Of a stretch of 64,000 bases of DNA, positions 1 through 9,152 are shown one piece after another (position 1 is the stretch's first letter; each line of letters begins with the position of its first letter). The translations under genes were made by a program, and so were the position numbers. Source of the DNA: Deltaproteobacteria bacterium (lineage in GTDB: Bacteria > Desulfobacterota > BSN033 > UBA1163); contig VGRY01000003.1 of assembly GCA_016875195.1 (NCBI GenBank), forward strand, positions 57,860 through 121,859. The letters run 5' to 3'. Under the pieces are notes generated by a model. It was given only the letters and a program-made list of their open reading frames with translations, was not told where the DNA came from and searched no databases.

Positions 1-738
1 CGTCGAAACCGAATACCAGAATTTCCTTGGAGCGGCCTGCATCACGGATAGCCTTCATCGCTCCCAAGCCCATGGAGTCATTTTCGCAGAATACAGCGTC
101 AATCTTTTTGTGCTTGGCAAGCATGTCCTCCATGACCTTGAATCCACCATCCTCGGTCCACCCGCCAAATGCAGGGGCGATAATCGTTTGGATAGCGGTG
201 CCTTTTACTTTCGAAAGCACACCATCCCTCCGGGCGTTTCCAGTACTGTTATCTTCTGGGCCACCACGCATCATGAGCAGGGTGCCCTTACCCTCTAACC
301 GTTTGGCAATATACTCCCCTACTCCGGTAGCGGTAGCAAAATTGTCAGCGCCGATCCATGAAGTGTAGGGGTCTCCTCTCAGCTTCCGGTTAAGCAGCAC
401 CACCGGTATGCCAGCCTTCTTAACAGCAGCCATAGGCCCGGGGAGAGACTCAAGCGGGCTGATATTCATAATAAATCCGTCAACGCGTTTCGCAATTAAA
501 TCCTCTATATCGGCAGACACTTTGGCGACATCCCCTCTGCCGTCCGCCACAGTCAATTTGACATTCTTGAATTGAGGGGCTTCTGCTTCTATCGCCCTGA
601 CCATTGAAATAAAGTAGGGAGATCTCATTTGAAGGGTGATAACACCAATATGGATCTCTTTTTAGCCTGCGCCTGCACAGAACCGGCGATTCCCAGAATC
701 AATGCTAAACAGATACTGATCGTTACTATATGTTTCAT
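1..738 (-). pseudogene. Sugar ABC transporter substrate-binding protein (RbsB-like), 3' end outside the window, apparent frameshift after the signal peptide
   Basis: Minus-strand reading gives signal peptide MKHIVTISICLALILGIAGSVQAQA from ATG at 738, then (other frame) IHIGVITLQMRSPYFISMVRAIEAEAPQFKNVKLTVADGRGDVAKVSADIEDLIAKRVDGFIMNISPLES...ENDSMGLGAMKAIRDAGRSKEILVFGFD. The frames join at a T5 run (659-663, plus strand). Confidence 0.8.
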
Positions 739-875
739 TTTTTCCTCTCCTCCTTTCATAAAGACTACAGATTCCAAACTTTTTGACGACAAAACCTATT
801 TAATCCTCTGCTTCAAATCACCTCCTTCCTGTTTAATGGCATCACGTTCCGGACAGACCCAAAATGAGATCTGTC

Positions 876-1871
876 CTATCTTTCCCTTCCCCGGGCTAAT
901 ACGGCGAAAAGGATCACGGCCCCTTTAATAATCTCTTGGTAGTAACTCTGAACACCGTGCAGGTTTAAAAGGTTGTTGATCATACCCAGGATAAGCACTC
1001 CGAAAAATGTGCCAATCGCCCCGCCGCCACCTCCCCCCAGAATCGCTCCGCCAATCACGCATGCGGCAATGGCATCCAGTTCGTAAGCAATACCCAGACT
1101 GGGTTGTGCAATCCCCAGACGTGACACAAGGATCGCTCCGGCCAGGCCCGAAAACACGCCGGATAAAACATAAGCCAGGATGATGGTGCGCTGCACATTG
1201 ATACCAGCCAACCACACCGCTTCCTTATTGCCTCCTATGGCAACCGTTGCTCGCCCGGGAGGCGTCCGGTTGAGGAATATCCAGATCAATGCGAAGCAGA
1301 CCAGCATGATGATCATCGTTACGGGAAGCGGCCCCAAGGAGCTAGCGCCCAAGAATCGGAAATCAGGATGCCGGGAAACTAAAGGGGTTTCCGTATAGAC
1401 AAAGACGAACCCGCGCACGATACCCATGGTCGCGAGGGTGACAATAAATGGCTGCAGTTTGAAACGCGCAACAAAAACGCCGTTGACCAATCCCGCCACA
1501 CCTCCAAAGAACAACGCAATGACGATCGCTGGGATAATCCCAACTTTGTCCGACATCCCTGCGGAGAGGACCCCTCCCAAGGCTACGATCGACCCAACGG
1601 AGAGATCAACGCCCCCTGTCAAGATCACAATCAACATGCCCAGGCTGATCAGACCATTAGATACAATCTGGCGAGATAGGTTCTTGATGTTCGCTTCGGT
1701 GAAAAACACCTCAGTGGCCAATGTGCCAATGCCTATTGCCACCACAAAAGCGCCAATGAAAGCGTAGTCTAACCATCGCCCGTGGCCGGACCCGCTAGGG
1801 AACCACTTCTCTCGAAGGTGAGCAAAATGAGCGGGGGCTCCATTCTCCTTTGTTGAGATATCCGTTGGCAT
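876..1871 (-). CDS. Sugar ABC transporter permease (RbsC-like)
   Basis: 331 aa polytopic protein; GGVDLSVGSIVALGGVLSAG and GGxxAIGTFFGVLILGMINNLLNL motifs of BPD_transp_2 sugar permeases; next to the substrate-binding protein and ATPase. Confidence 0.92.
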   Translation of the reverse strand: MPTDISTKENGAPAHFAHLREKWFPSGSGHGRWLDYAFIGAFVVAIGIGTLATEVFFTEANIKNLSRQIVSNGLISLGMLIVILTGGVDLSVGSIVALGGVLSAGMSDKVGIIPAIVIALFFGGVAGLVNGVFVARFKLQPFIVTLATMGIVRGFVFVYTETPLVSRHPDFRFLGASSLGPLPVTMIIMLVCFALIWIFLNRTPPGRATVAIGGNKEAVWLAGINVQRTIILAYVLSGVFSGLAGAILVSRLGIAQPSLGIAYELDAIAACVIGGAILGGGGGGAIGTFFGVLILGMINNLLNLHGVQSYYQEIIKGAVILFAVLARGRER

Positions 1872-1873
1872 AT

Positions 1874-3442
1874 TTACTCACCTCTCGATTTTTCTGTGAT
1901 CCCGGCAGCACAGGCAAGCAAGTTCTGTTCAGTCGCTTGTTGTCTTAAGAATTCACCCGCCATCTGCCCTTCCCGCATCACCAGAACCCTGTCGCTCATA
2001 CCCAGTATTTCCGGCATTTCTGACGATATTAAGAGGATGCCCATCCCACCAATGGCCAGACCATTGATGAGGTTATAGATCTCTTGCTTGGTGGCAACGT
2101 CCACGCCTCGGGTGGGTTCATCCAGGATGAGCAACTTGGATCGGGCGAGAAGCCACTTGGCCAATACAACTTTTTGCTGATTGCCACCGCTGAGCGTCCG
2201 GACCAGCCTGTCAATATTTGGGGGGCGGATGTTCAGTTCCTGTGCTTTAGACTGGATCAGAGAATTCTGCCGGCTCCGGCGCAAGATACCCCAGCGGCTC
2301 ATCAATTCAAAGTTGGCGAGGCTGACATTATCCCGAATTGAAAGAAACAGAACTAAGCCGTCTCTGATGCGATCTTCCGTCAGCATGGCAATGCCTGCTT
2401 TCAAAGCGTCGCGTGGAGAACCGGGACGGATTGTCTGCCCGCTCAGACGGATCTCACCTGAGGTCGGTTGCTCGGCGCCAAAGATGCAGCGGGCGACCTC
2501 CGTGCGACCGCTTCCGATTAACCCGTAAAGACCAACCACCTCTCCTTGCGCCACGGAGAAAGAAATGTTTTCAAAAGAACCCTCCAGGCTCAGGCCCTTT
2601 AAACTCAGGACTTCGGCCCCAGCCCCGAAAGCTCGATCCGGGAAGACTTCGTCGAGTGTTCGACCGACCATCATTTTGATCAAGGACCTTTTATCCGTTT
2701 CCTGAGGGTTCACCGTGCCGACAAGAATCCCATCCTTGAGCACCGTGACCCGGTCGGCGATCTCAAAGACCTCGTCCAGCCGATGAGAAATATATAGGAT
2801 CAATACCGATTTCTCCTTGAGCTTTCTGATCAGGGCAAAAAGATGTTTTAGCTCCTCCTGTGAAAGAACAGCTGAAGGCTCATCCATGATCAGGATCTGC
2901 GGCTTGACGGCTATTGCTTTGGCGATCCCCACAATCTGCTGTTGGGATGCGCTCAGGCGAGAGACCGAACTTCGCACATTGATTCTTCTGAAGCCAACTT
3001 CCTCAAGGATCTCCTGGGTCCTGCGATGGGCCTCCGGCCAGCTGATCCACCATTTCAGCTTACGTGTTGGCATATCGCCTATCACAATATTCTCGGTTAC
3101 CGTCAAATGGGGCACCAGGCTGACATGCTGATGCACCATTCGAATCCCGAGCCGTTGTCCGATGAGCGGGTTATTGATTTCCCTCGGTTTTCCGTTCAGC
3201 AGGATCTGGCCGGCGTCCGCCTGGACCGCCCCGGTCAGGATTTTGACCAGTGTGCTTTTGCCAGCCCCATTCTCTCCGACAATAGCGTGCACCTCGCCGC
3301 TACTGGCTGAGAAATCCACTTTCCGCAAGGCCTGTGTGCCATCATAGTTCTTGCTGATGCCCCGCATCATCAGGTATTCTGTTGCTCCCATACGATTTAA
3401 TTCCATGTTGCCTTTCAATTCAAACGGCATGGTTATCAGCAC
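1874..3442 (-). CDS. Sugar ABC transporter ATP-binding protein, tandem ATPase domains (RbsA/MglA-like)
   Basis: Walker A GENGAGKSTLVKIL, signature LSGGNQQKVVLAKWL, LLILDEPTRGVDV. The first residues may be a start over-extension. Confidence 0.93.
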   Translation of the reverse strand: MLITMPFELKGNMELNRMGATEYLMMRGISKNYDGTQALRKVDFSASSGEVHAIVGENGAGKSTLVKILTGAVQADAGQILLNGKPREINNPLIGQRLGIRMVHQHVSLVPHLTVTENIVIGDMPTRKLKWWISWPEAHRRTQEILEEVGFRRINVRSSVSRLSASQQQIVGIAKAIAVKPQILIMDEPSAVLSQEELKHLFALIRKLKEKSVLILYISHRLDEVFEIADRVTVLKDGILVGTVNPQETDKRSLIKMMVGRTLDEVFPDRAFGAGAEVLSLKGLSLEGSFENISFSVAQGEVVGLYGLIGSGRTEVARCIFGAEQPTSGEIRLSGQTIRPGSPRDALKAGIAMLTEDRIRDGLVLFLSIRDNVSLANFELMSRWGILRRSRQNSLIQSKAQELNIRPPNIDRLVRTLSGGNQQKVVLAKWLLARSKLLILDEPTRGVDVATKQEIYNLINGLAIGGMGILLISSEMPEILGMSDRVLVMREGQMAGEFLRQQATEQNLLACAAGITEKSRGE

Positions 3443-4890
3443 GTTCCATCAAAAAAAGACAGCGCATTGTAAAGAATGACTGTTTTCTGCTCGGTCATTT
3501 CAAGAAGCGTGTCATGAAGACTCTCTCTTCCATGTCCGCTCATCTTCACGCCGCCGAAAGGCAGGTTTTCCACTCTTACGGCACTGGACCAATTCACAAT
3601 AACTCCCCCCACATCAAGCCGATAGGCCATATCGAGAGCCGTAGCGATGTTGTTCGTGAATACTGACGATTGAAGACCGTATGGGGTAGCGTTGGCAAGT
3701 TCAATCACTTCTTCTATAGTACGAAATGATACAACCGGCACGACAGGGCCGAAGTTCTCTTCTCTCATCACCTTTGCATTGAGAGGAACTTTCTCCAATA
3801 CCGTAGGATCGATGAAAGCGCCTTTTCGTTCTCCGCCAGCCCGTATTTTGGCTCCTCTGTTGACCGCATCGATAATGTCATTCTCCACCTCTCTGGCAGC
3901 GCTTTCAGTGATCAACGGTCCCACATCCGTCTGTTCGTCAAGGGGGTCTCCCACAATCAACTTTTTTGTTTTATCTGATAGGATTTCAATAAACTCGTCA
4001 TGAACCGCTTCATCTACAAATACCCTCTTCACCGCACAACAAATTTGTCCATTCCCTCGGGCAAGTCTCCCTAAAATAACCGCCTCCGTCGCTTCTTTCA
4101 GGTCCGCATCAGAACATACAATAGTGGCATCGTTTCCTCCCAATTCGAGATGGACTTTTTTAAGCGTCTCCGCAGCCAGCCTGGAAATCCTCTGCCCTGC
4201 CGCAGTGCTTCCGGTCAATGAAATAAGGTCAACCCCCTCTTCTGTTGCCAGTAGTTCTCCAACGACCTGCCCTGTTCCGGTGACAACCTGATGCGCTGCC
4301 CTTGGAACACCTACCTCCTCGAGGATTTCTGCAATTCGTAACAGTGTCAAAGGACAATCGCTTGGCGGTTTAACGATTACTGCGTTTCCAGCAGCCAACG
4401 CTGCCGCCGCTTTATGTGCATAAAGCTCCACAGGATAGTTGAAGGGAACGATAGCGGCCACAACTCCTATAGGTCTCCGAAGAGTCAAGGCAAAATGACG
4501 CTCCATTCCCGGGACCATATCCAGTGACATGCTTTTGCCAAAGAGCCTTTTAGCCTCTTCTCCAAATCCTCGGAAAATCCTGATTGCCGCAGCTAGTTCT
4601 TCACGGGTTTGTCGAATGGGCTTCCCGTTTTCACTGGCAAGCAGCGAAGAGAGTTCATTCCGCTTTTTCTCCATAACATCAGCGCACCGAACAAGAATGG
4701 TAGCCTTTTCATGGGCTGGCAATTTGGCCATTCTAATCTTCGCATCCTGAGCCGCCTTAACAGCTCTTTTCAGATCGGATTCCGTCGCAGAAGGAACCGT
4801 ATCGATGACACTATTATTTGCTGAGTTTACAACCTTACCTACACTCCCGTTAGAAGAGTCAACCCATTTACTGTCTATTAGCATTTTCAT
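3436..4890 (-). CDS. NAD(P)-dependent aldehyde dehydrogenase
   Basis: LELGGNDATIVCSDAD, GQICCAVKRVFV and EENFGPVVPVVSF are ALDH-superfamily motifs; overlaps the ATPase gene by a few bp. Confidence 0.93.
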   Translation of the reverse strand: MKMLIDSKWVDSSNGSVGKVVNSANNSVIDTVPSATESDLKRAVKAAQDAKIRMAKLPAHEKATILVRCADVMEKKRNELSSLLASENGKPIRQTREELAAAIRIFRGFGEEAKRLFGKSMSLDMVPGMERHFALTLRRPIGVVAAIVPFNYPVELYAHKAAAALAAGNAVIVKPPSDCPLTLLRIAEILEEVGVPRAAHQVVTGTGQVVGELLATEEGVDLISLTGSTAAGQRISRLAAETLKKVHLELGGNDATIVCSDADLKEATEAVILGRLARGNGQICCAVKRVFVDEAVHDEFIEILSDKTKKLIVGDPLDEQTDVGPLITESAAREVENDIIDAVNRGAKIRAGGERKGAFIDPTVLEKVPLNAKVMREENFGPVVPVVSFRTIEEVIELANATPYGLQSSVFTNNIATALDMAYRLDVGGVIVNWSSAVRVENLPFGGVKMSGHGRESLHDTLLEMTEQKTVILYNALSFFDGTC

Positions 4891-5143
4891 AAGATAGTCT
4901 CCTTCTCCGAACCAAATTGAATCGATACCGTCTGAGGATTAGGGGTGATTTCTGAGAACCTTGTAGAATATCTTAAATGTATCTATATTTGAAATAACAT
5001 AACAATAATTGCAATAATGGTATTTTATAAAAAAACCCTCTTTTGTCAAGTAAATTTTTGGTGATTTATAAGGTAAGGCAGGCAAACGATTTTATCGGGA
5101 ATAAGAAGAACGGCTTAAGAGACATTGGCAGACGGAATTCACA

Positions 5144-5911
5144 TCAAGCAATTCCGCCGAGTTGACGCGAGAGGGTGGAGGAGGCTTCAATTAAGGGACC
5201 CTTCAGCTGATAGAGCTTTTCGACAGTAAGCCGGGAATCCGGCCCCGAAATGCTGATACCAGAGCGGACAACCCCTCCATTTTCGAAAACCGGAACGGCA
5301 ATGCACCGCATGTTATCTGCAAACTCATGATCGTCCAATCCATAGCCTTCCAGCTTGATTTTTCTTAACTCTTTCCTGAAGGCCTCTGGATCAACGATGG
5401 TATTCGAAGCAAATCGGGCAAGCCCAGCGTCAATGATGTGGTTGACGATGCTGGGTTCTTGATAGGCTAAGAGCACTTTCCCAATAGAGGTGCAATGTAA
5501 AGGAGACCTGTCGCCGATTTGGAAATCAACATTCACCAGCTGACTTCCTTTAACCCGGTGGATCAGTACTGCTTCGTGTCCGTCCATCACCGAATAGTGA
5601 AGCGTCTCCTGGGTTTTCTGGGAGAGCTCTTTGAGGGTCTTCATGATCAGGTTGGTCACCTCATTTTCAGCCAGGAGATTTCTGCAAAGGGAGACAACCT
5701 TGTAACTTAACCGGTAGCGTTTTGTTTCTTCGTTCTTTACGAGATAGCCTGCATTATGAAGGGTAATCAGCATACGATAGGCAGTGACTTTATCCGTTTT
5801 AAGATGGTCTGCCACGTCCTGGATGGAAAGGTCTGACTGAGAGGAGGCAACGATATCGAGAGTTTTAAATGCTTTTAAGGCAGTGGAGCTTGCACCCTGC
5901 TGCTTAACCAT
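5144..5911 (-). CDS. IclR family transcriptional regulator
   Basis: N-terminal wHTH (ALKAFKTLDIVASSQSDLSIQDVADHLKTDKVTAYRMLITL) plus IclR effector domain (GDRSPLHCTSIGKVLLA, GYGLDDHEFADNMRCIAVPVF). Confidence 0.93.
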   Translation of the reverse strand: MVKQQGASSTALKAFKTLDIVASSQSDLSIQDVADHLKTDKVTAYRMLITLHNAGYLVKNEETKRYRLSYKVVSLCRNLLAENEVTNLIMKTLKELSQKTQETLHYSVMDGHEAVLIHRVKGSQLVNVDFQIGDRSPLHCTSIGKVLLAYQEPSIVNHIIDAGLARFASNTIVDPEAFRKELRKIKLEGYGLDDHEFADNMRCIAVPVFENGGVVRSGISISGPDSRLTVEKLYQLKGPLIEASSTLSRQLGGIA

Positions 5912-6073
5912 GGTCCCCTATTTCACTTTTTGATATAAGAATATTATAATATAAATGGTGTCCGTTCTCAACAAGATTTTTTGGCATTAAGGGAGATCAA
6001 AGGGAATATGGTTGAATAAGTCAGATAATTGCCGCAGGTTGAGGGAGAAAGTTCTCTAATATAAAAAGGTGGA

Positions 6074-6685
6074 TTAGTTGAAGATCCAGAGTTTGCGGAG
6101 GCGGTTGAACCGTTTGAGAAAATCGGTTTCCTCAGGAGTCATCGAGGATGGAGAAACTCTCTCTTTTAATTTCAATAATCCCCCGTAATCCACCCATCTG
6201 AACAAAGGAAAGAACAAGCAACGAAGCAATCCCTTTTCTTTAAAAGAGAAACCGCTGTTGAAATCGATAAGAAAAGGCTCTCCTTTTTCAGAAACAAGGA
6301 TATTCCCTTTGTGCCTTAGGTCCATATGAACCACTCCTCTTGAGTGGATCGCCTTAATCACTTCATCAAGGTCTGGAAAGAAGGAAGGGGGAATGGTTTC
6401 CCCTCTCTCGATGGGGACTCCCGGAATGAATTCCATGGCAAAAGCAAAGCGATCAATCCGTGCCACAGGTTGGGGAACCCCTTTCACTCCTATGAGCCGG
6501 GAATAGATCTTCCATTCCTGTTGAATCAACCAGAGCCCCAGGGTCCACCGTATGAAGAAATTTTTTCTCCGGACATCTTTCAGCATGAAGGCCTGGTCGT
6601 CTATCTCAATACGGCGCAAATCAGGTTTTCCGAATCTTCCCTCCACCAGGCAAACAGATTTTTTCTCAAGGTCTTTTCGATTCAT
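6074..6685 (-). CDS. Kinase-like protein (RIO/Kdo-kinase-like fold)
   Basis: AFAMEFIPGVPIERGE ... [33 protein letters not shown] resembles the catalytic loop and DFG region of small lipopolysaccharide-kinase-like proteins. Confidence 0.7.
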   Translation of the reverse strand: MNRKDLEKKSVCLVEGRFGKPDLRRIEIDDQAFMLKDVRRKNFFIRWTLGLWLIQQEWKIYSRLIGVKGVPQPVARIDRFAFAMEFIPGVPIERGETIPPSFFPDLDEVIKAIHSRGVVHMDLRHKGNILVSEKGEPFLIDFNSGFSFKEKGLLRCLFFPLFRWVDYGGLLKLKERVSPSSMTPEETDFLKRFNRLRKLWIFN

Positions 6686-6734
6686 CTTTATCGAATCACA
6701 CGAATGGCAGCGAATTTACCGAATGAAAACAAAT

Positions 6735-7120
6735 CTAATGAATAAGAACACGTTGATATTCGACTTTGCTCTTTGAGAAATTTACTAAGATCCCCAATTT
6801 ATAGCCGCTTGCTTTTAAATACGACGTCAATTGGGCCTTGTGATGAACAGAAAATCTTTCTACTGTTTTTAATTCAATAACCACCTTACTATCGACAACA
6901 ACATCGAGCCGATGGATTCCGATTTTCCTATCCTTGTACATCAAATCAATGACCTTCTGAGTTTCAACCTTTATTCCCCTACTTTCAAGTTCTTTAATTA
7001 AGGCTTTTTCATAAATTGATTCAAGAAATCCAGGGCCTAACACTTTGTGACTTCAAATACAGCAGCCATGATTTGGTACGAGAGGTCACGGTATATGATA
7101 TTTGTGCTATTCGTTGTCAT
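6735..7120 (-). pseudogene. GxxExxY family (PDDEXK_3-like) protein with apparent 1-nt deletion near 7048
   Basis: ORF 6735-7043 starts mid-family at LGPGFLESIYEKALIKELESRGIKVETQK. The other frame upstream reads MTTNSTNIIYRDLSYQIMAAVFEV, and restoring one base gives ...AAVFEVHKVLGPGFLESIYEKAL. Confidence 0.72.
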
Positions 7121-7148
7121 TCGTGTCATTCGTTGTCATTCGTGAATT

Positions 7149-7685
7149 TCAGAAGATAGCACTCCAGAAGGGTCTGCTCAGGATCAATACGATCCCTGCA
7201 ACGACCATCAGGAGAATTCCTTCCTCGCTGTTTTCAATGAAGCACTTGAATTGCCAGGACACTTTTTCATGAGGATAGGGAGTCCATCGGGGAAGGTACT
7301 CCGGAACAGCCTCGTCGTAGTCTTCATAGGGTTTTCCAAAAATCTTCTTTAACCGGTCTCCTTCCACTCTCTTTTTATATGGAATGTAGTGGAAGCAAAA
7401 CATAAAGAGAGCCGCCGCCAGAAGGTAGATGTTGTCCGCAAGGATACAGAACCCCGCAGTGAGCAGGATAGAACCAATATAGAGTGGATTTTTCACATAG
7501 GCATAGGGTCCGCTCATCGTGAGCGTTTCGTTCTTCTGGAGATGCCCGGCCGCCCAGATACGGACCAACTCTCCCAGAAAAATCAAAAATAATCCGACCA
7601 GGATCCCAGTCGGATAGGGTTTCGCAAAGACAATCAATAGAACCGCTCCAATGAATAATGGAATTCTTCGTATCTTCTTACTCAT
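7149..7685 (-). CDS. Isoprenylcysteine carboxyl methyltransferase / PEMT-like membrane methyltransferase
   Basis: GxxLRxWAAGHLxKNETLTMSGPYAYVKNPLYIGSILL motif and EGDRLKKIFGKPYEDY. Confidence 0.78.
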   Translation of the reverse strand: MSKKIRRIPLFIGAVLLIVFAKPYPTGILVGLFLIFLGELVRIWAAGHLQKNETLTMSGPYAYVKNPLYIGSILLTAGFCILADNIYLLAAALFMFCFHYIPYKKRVEGDRLKKIFGKPYEDYDEAVPEYLPRWTPYPHEKVSWQFKCFIENSEEGILLMVVAGIVLILSRPFWSAIF

Positions 7686-7723
7686 GAACCACTCCTTATC
7701 TGTTCATAATTAAAGGTTCCTCA

Positions 7724-8071
7724 TTAGGAAGTTGAGGGAAAAACCTTTTTCTTTTTGTAGATGAACCAGAGGTTTCTGAGGTAGATAAAATTCCCGGGCA
7801 GATAGGCCAGAATGAAAACCGGATCCATCCGGTGAATCGCATAGAAGAGTACAATCAGCCCCCCGGTTAAGCTAAAATACCAGAAGGTAACCGGAATGAC
7901 GCTCTCTTTCTTTTTCTCAGAGGCAATCCATTGAACAATGAACCGCATCGTAAACATCGCCTGCCCGATGAATCCGATAATTAACCAGAAATCCAACTGG
8001 AACTTAGGATATCTGATTGAGAGATCTCTAATAAAATCAGAAGCGAAACCAAGCAATGGAAGACTATCCAT
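7724..8071 (-). CDS. Lipid A biosynthesis N-terminal domain (LAB_N) membrane protein
   Basis: FWLIIGFIGQAMFTMRFIVQWIASEKKKESVIPVTFWYFSLTGGLIVLFYAIHRMDPVFILAYLPGNFIYLRNL. Confidence 0.88.
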   Translation of the reverse strand: MDSLPLLGFASDFIRDLSIRYPKFQLDFWLIIGFIGQAMFTMRFIVQWIASEKKKESVIPVTFWYFSLTGGLIVLFYAIHRMDPVFILAYLPGNFIYLRNLWFIYKKKKVFPSTS

Positions 8072-8073
8072 AG

Positions 8074-8799
8074 TTAAATCCTTTCTTCAATTTCATACTG
8101 GATGCGGCGCTCCTTCATCCATCTTACGCCTAAGAGGTCAATAAAAGCCCGAAGCGCCCTATTTCGAATATTATATTTCGCCTTCCCGAATTTCCTGGGG
8201 TGGTGCAACACCGGCACCTCGATGATTCGGTACCCATTCATCTTGACCAGGGTTGAAAGAAACCGGTGCATTCCATTAAAAATCGGGATTCCTTGGATGC
8301 ATTCTCTTTTAAAGGCCCTCAATGTGCAGGCGCTATCGTAAATCTTCTCTCCACTTAACCGGTTATGAATAGCGTTTGCAATCCTCGAGGATATCCTCCT
8401 CAACCATGGGTCGTCCCTTTTCTGACGCCACCCTGTAGCCATATCATATCGATCAAGATAATTTAACAATTTGGGAATATCCTCGGGGTCGTTCTGAAGA
8501 TCAGAATCCAGGGTAACGATTATGTCTCCACGAACCTCCCTCATCCCTGCAAGAAGTGCTGTGCTCAAGCCCCGATTCTTCTTTAACCCAATGATACGAA
8601 GCGAAGGATATCGGGAGGTCATCTCCTTGAGGATTTTCCGGCTCCCATCAGAGCTCCCATCATCCACAAAGATCATTTCATAAGATAAATCGAGCCGATT
8701 TAAAACCAATACCAACTTGGGAACCAAGACAGGAAGGTTTTCTTCTTCGTTATAGACCGGCACCACCACCGATATATCAATGGATTGGGTAGGATTCAT
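8074..8799 (-). CDS. Family 2 glycosyltransferase (dolichol-phosphate mannosyltransferase/ArnC-like)
   Basis: ISVVVPVYNEEENLPVLVPKLVLVL ... FVDDGSSDGSRKIL ... ATLDSDLQNDPEDIPKL. I prefer the start at MNPTQS (8799); the listed ORF to 8964 runs into repeat-like sequence. Confidence 0.88.
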   Translation of the reverse strand: MNPTQSIDISVVVPVYNEEENLPVLVPKLVLVLNRLDLSYEMIFVDDGSSDGSRKILKEMTSRYPSLRIIGLKKNRGLSTALLAGMREVRGDIIVTLDSDLQNDPEDIPKLLNYLDRYDMATGWRQKRDDPWLRRISSRIANAIHNRLSGEKIYDSACTLRAFKRECIQGIPIFNGMHRFLSTLVKMNGYRIIEVPVLHHPRKFGKAKYNIRNRALRAFIDLLGVRWMKERRIQYEIEERI

Positions 8800-9000
8800 C
8801 GTTGTCCAAAAAAGCCGGTTTTCATTTGACGGCAATGTTAACAACCAACGTTTATCGTTGTCGAAACTCGTATCGATGCTCGTTTGTCGAAATCGGAGGC
8901 TCGGATGATTATCGAACTTCGAGCCTCGTGCGTCTAATTTCGATACCAGCATCGCCACCGCCAAACGATATCCTCTTTATCCTTAATCCCTTACTTTATC

Positions 9001-9126
9001 TATAGTGAACGACTTAAATAAATTGACATCCATCATGTGTCATTGCGAACGAAGTGAAGCAATCTCATGGGATTGCCACGTCGCTTCGCTCCTCGCAATG
9101 ACTACTTTTAAAAGTCATCCACTATA
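9001..9126. repeat. MITE-like element with terminal inverted repeats and internal TCATTGCGA...TCGCAATGA dyad
   Basis: TATAGTGaAcGACTT (9001) vs reverse complement of AAGTCATCCACTATA (9112-9126); internal dyad tcattgcgaacgaagtgaagc...gcttcgctcctcgcaatga (9040-9101). Confidence 0.75.
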
Positions 9127-9152
9127 ATATGCTCAGTGCTTGGTTATTCTCT

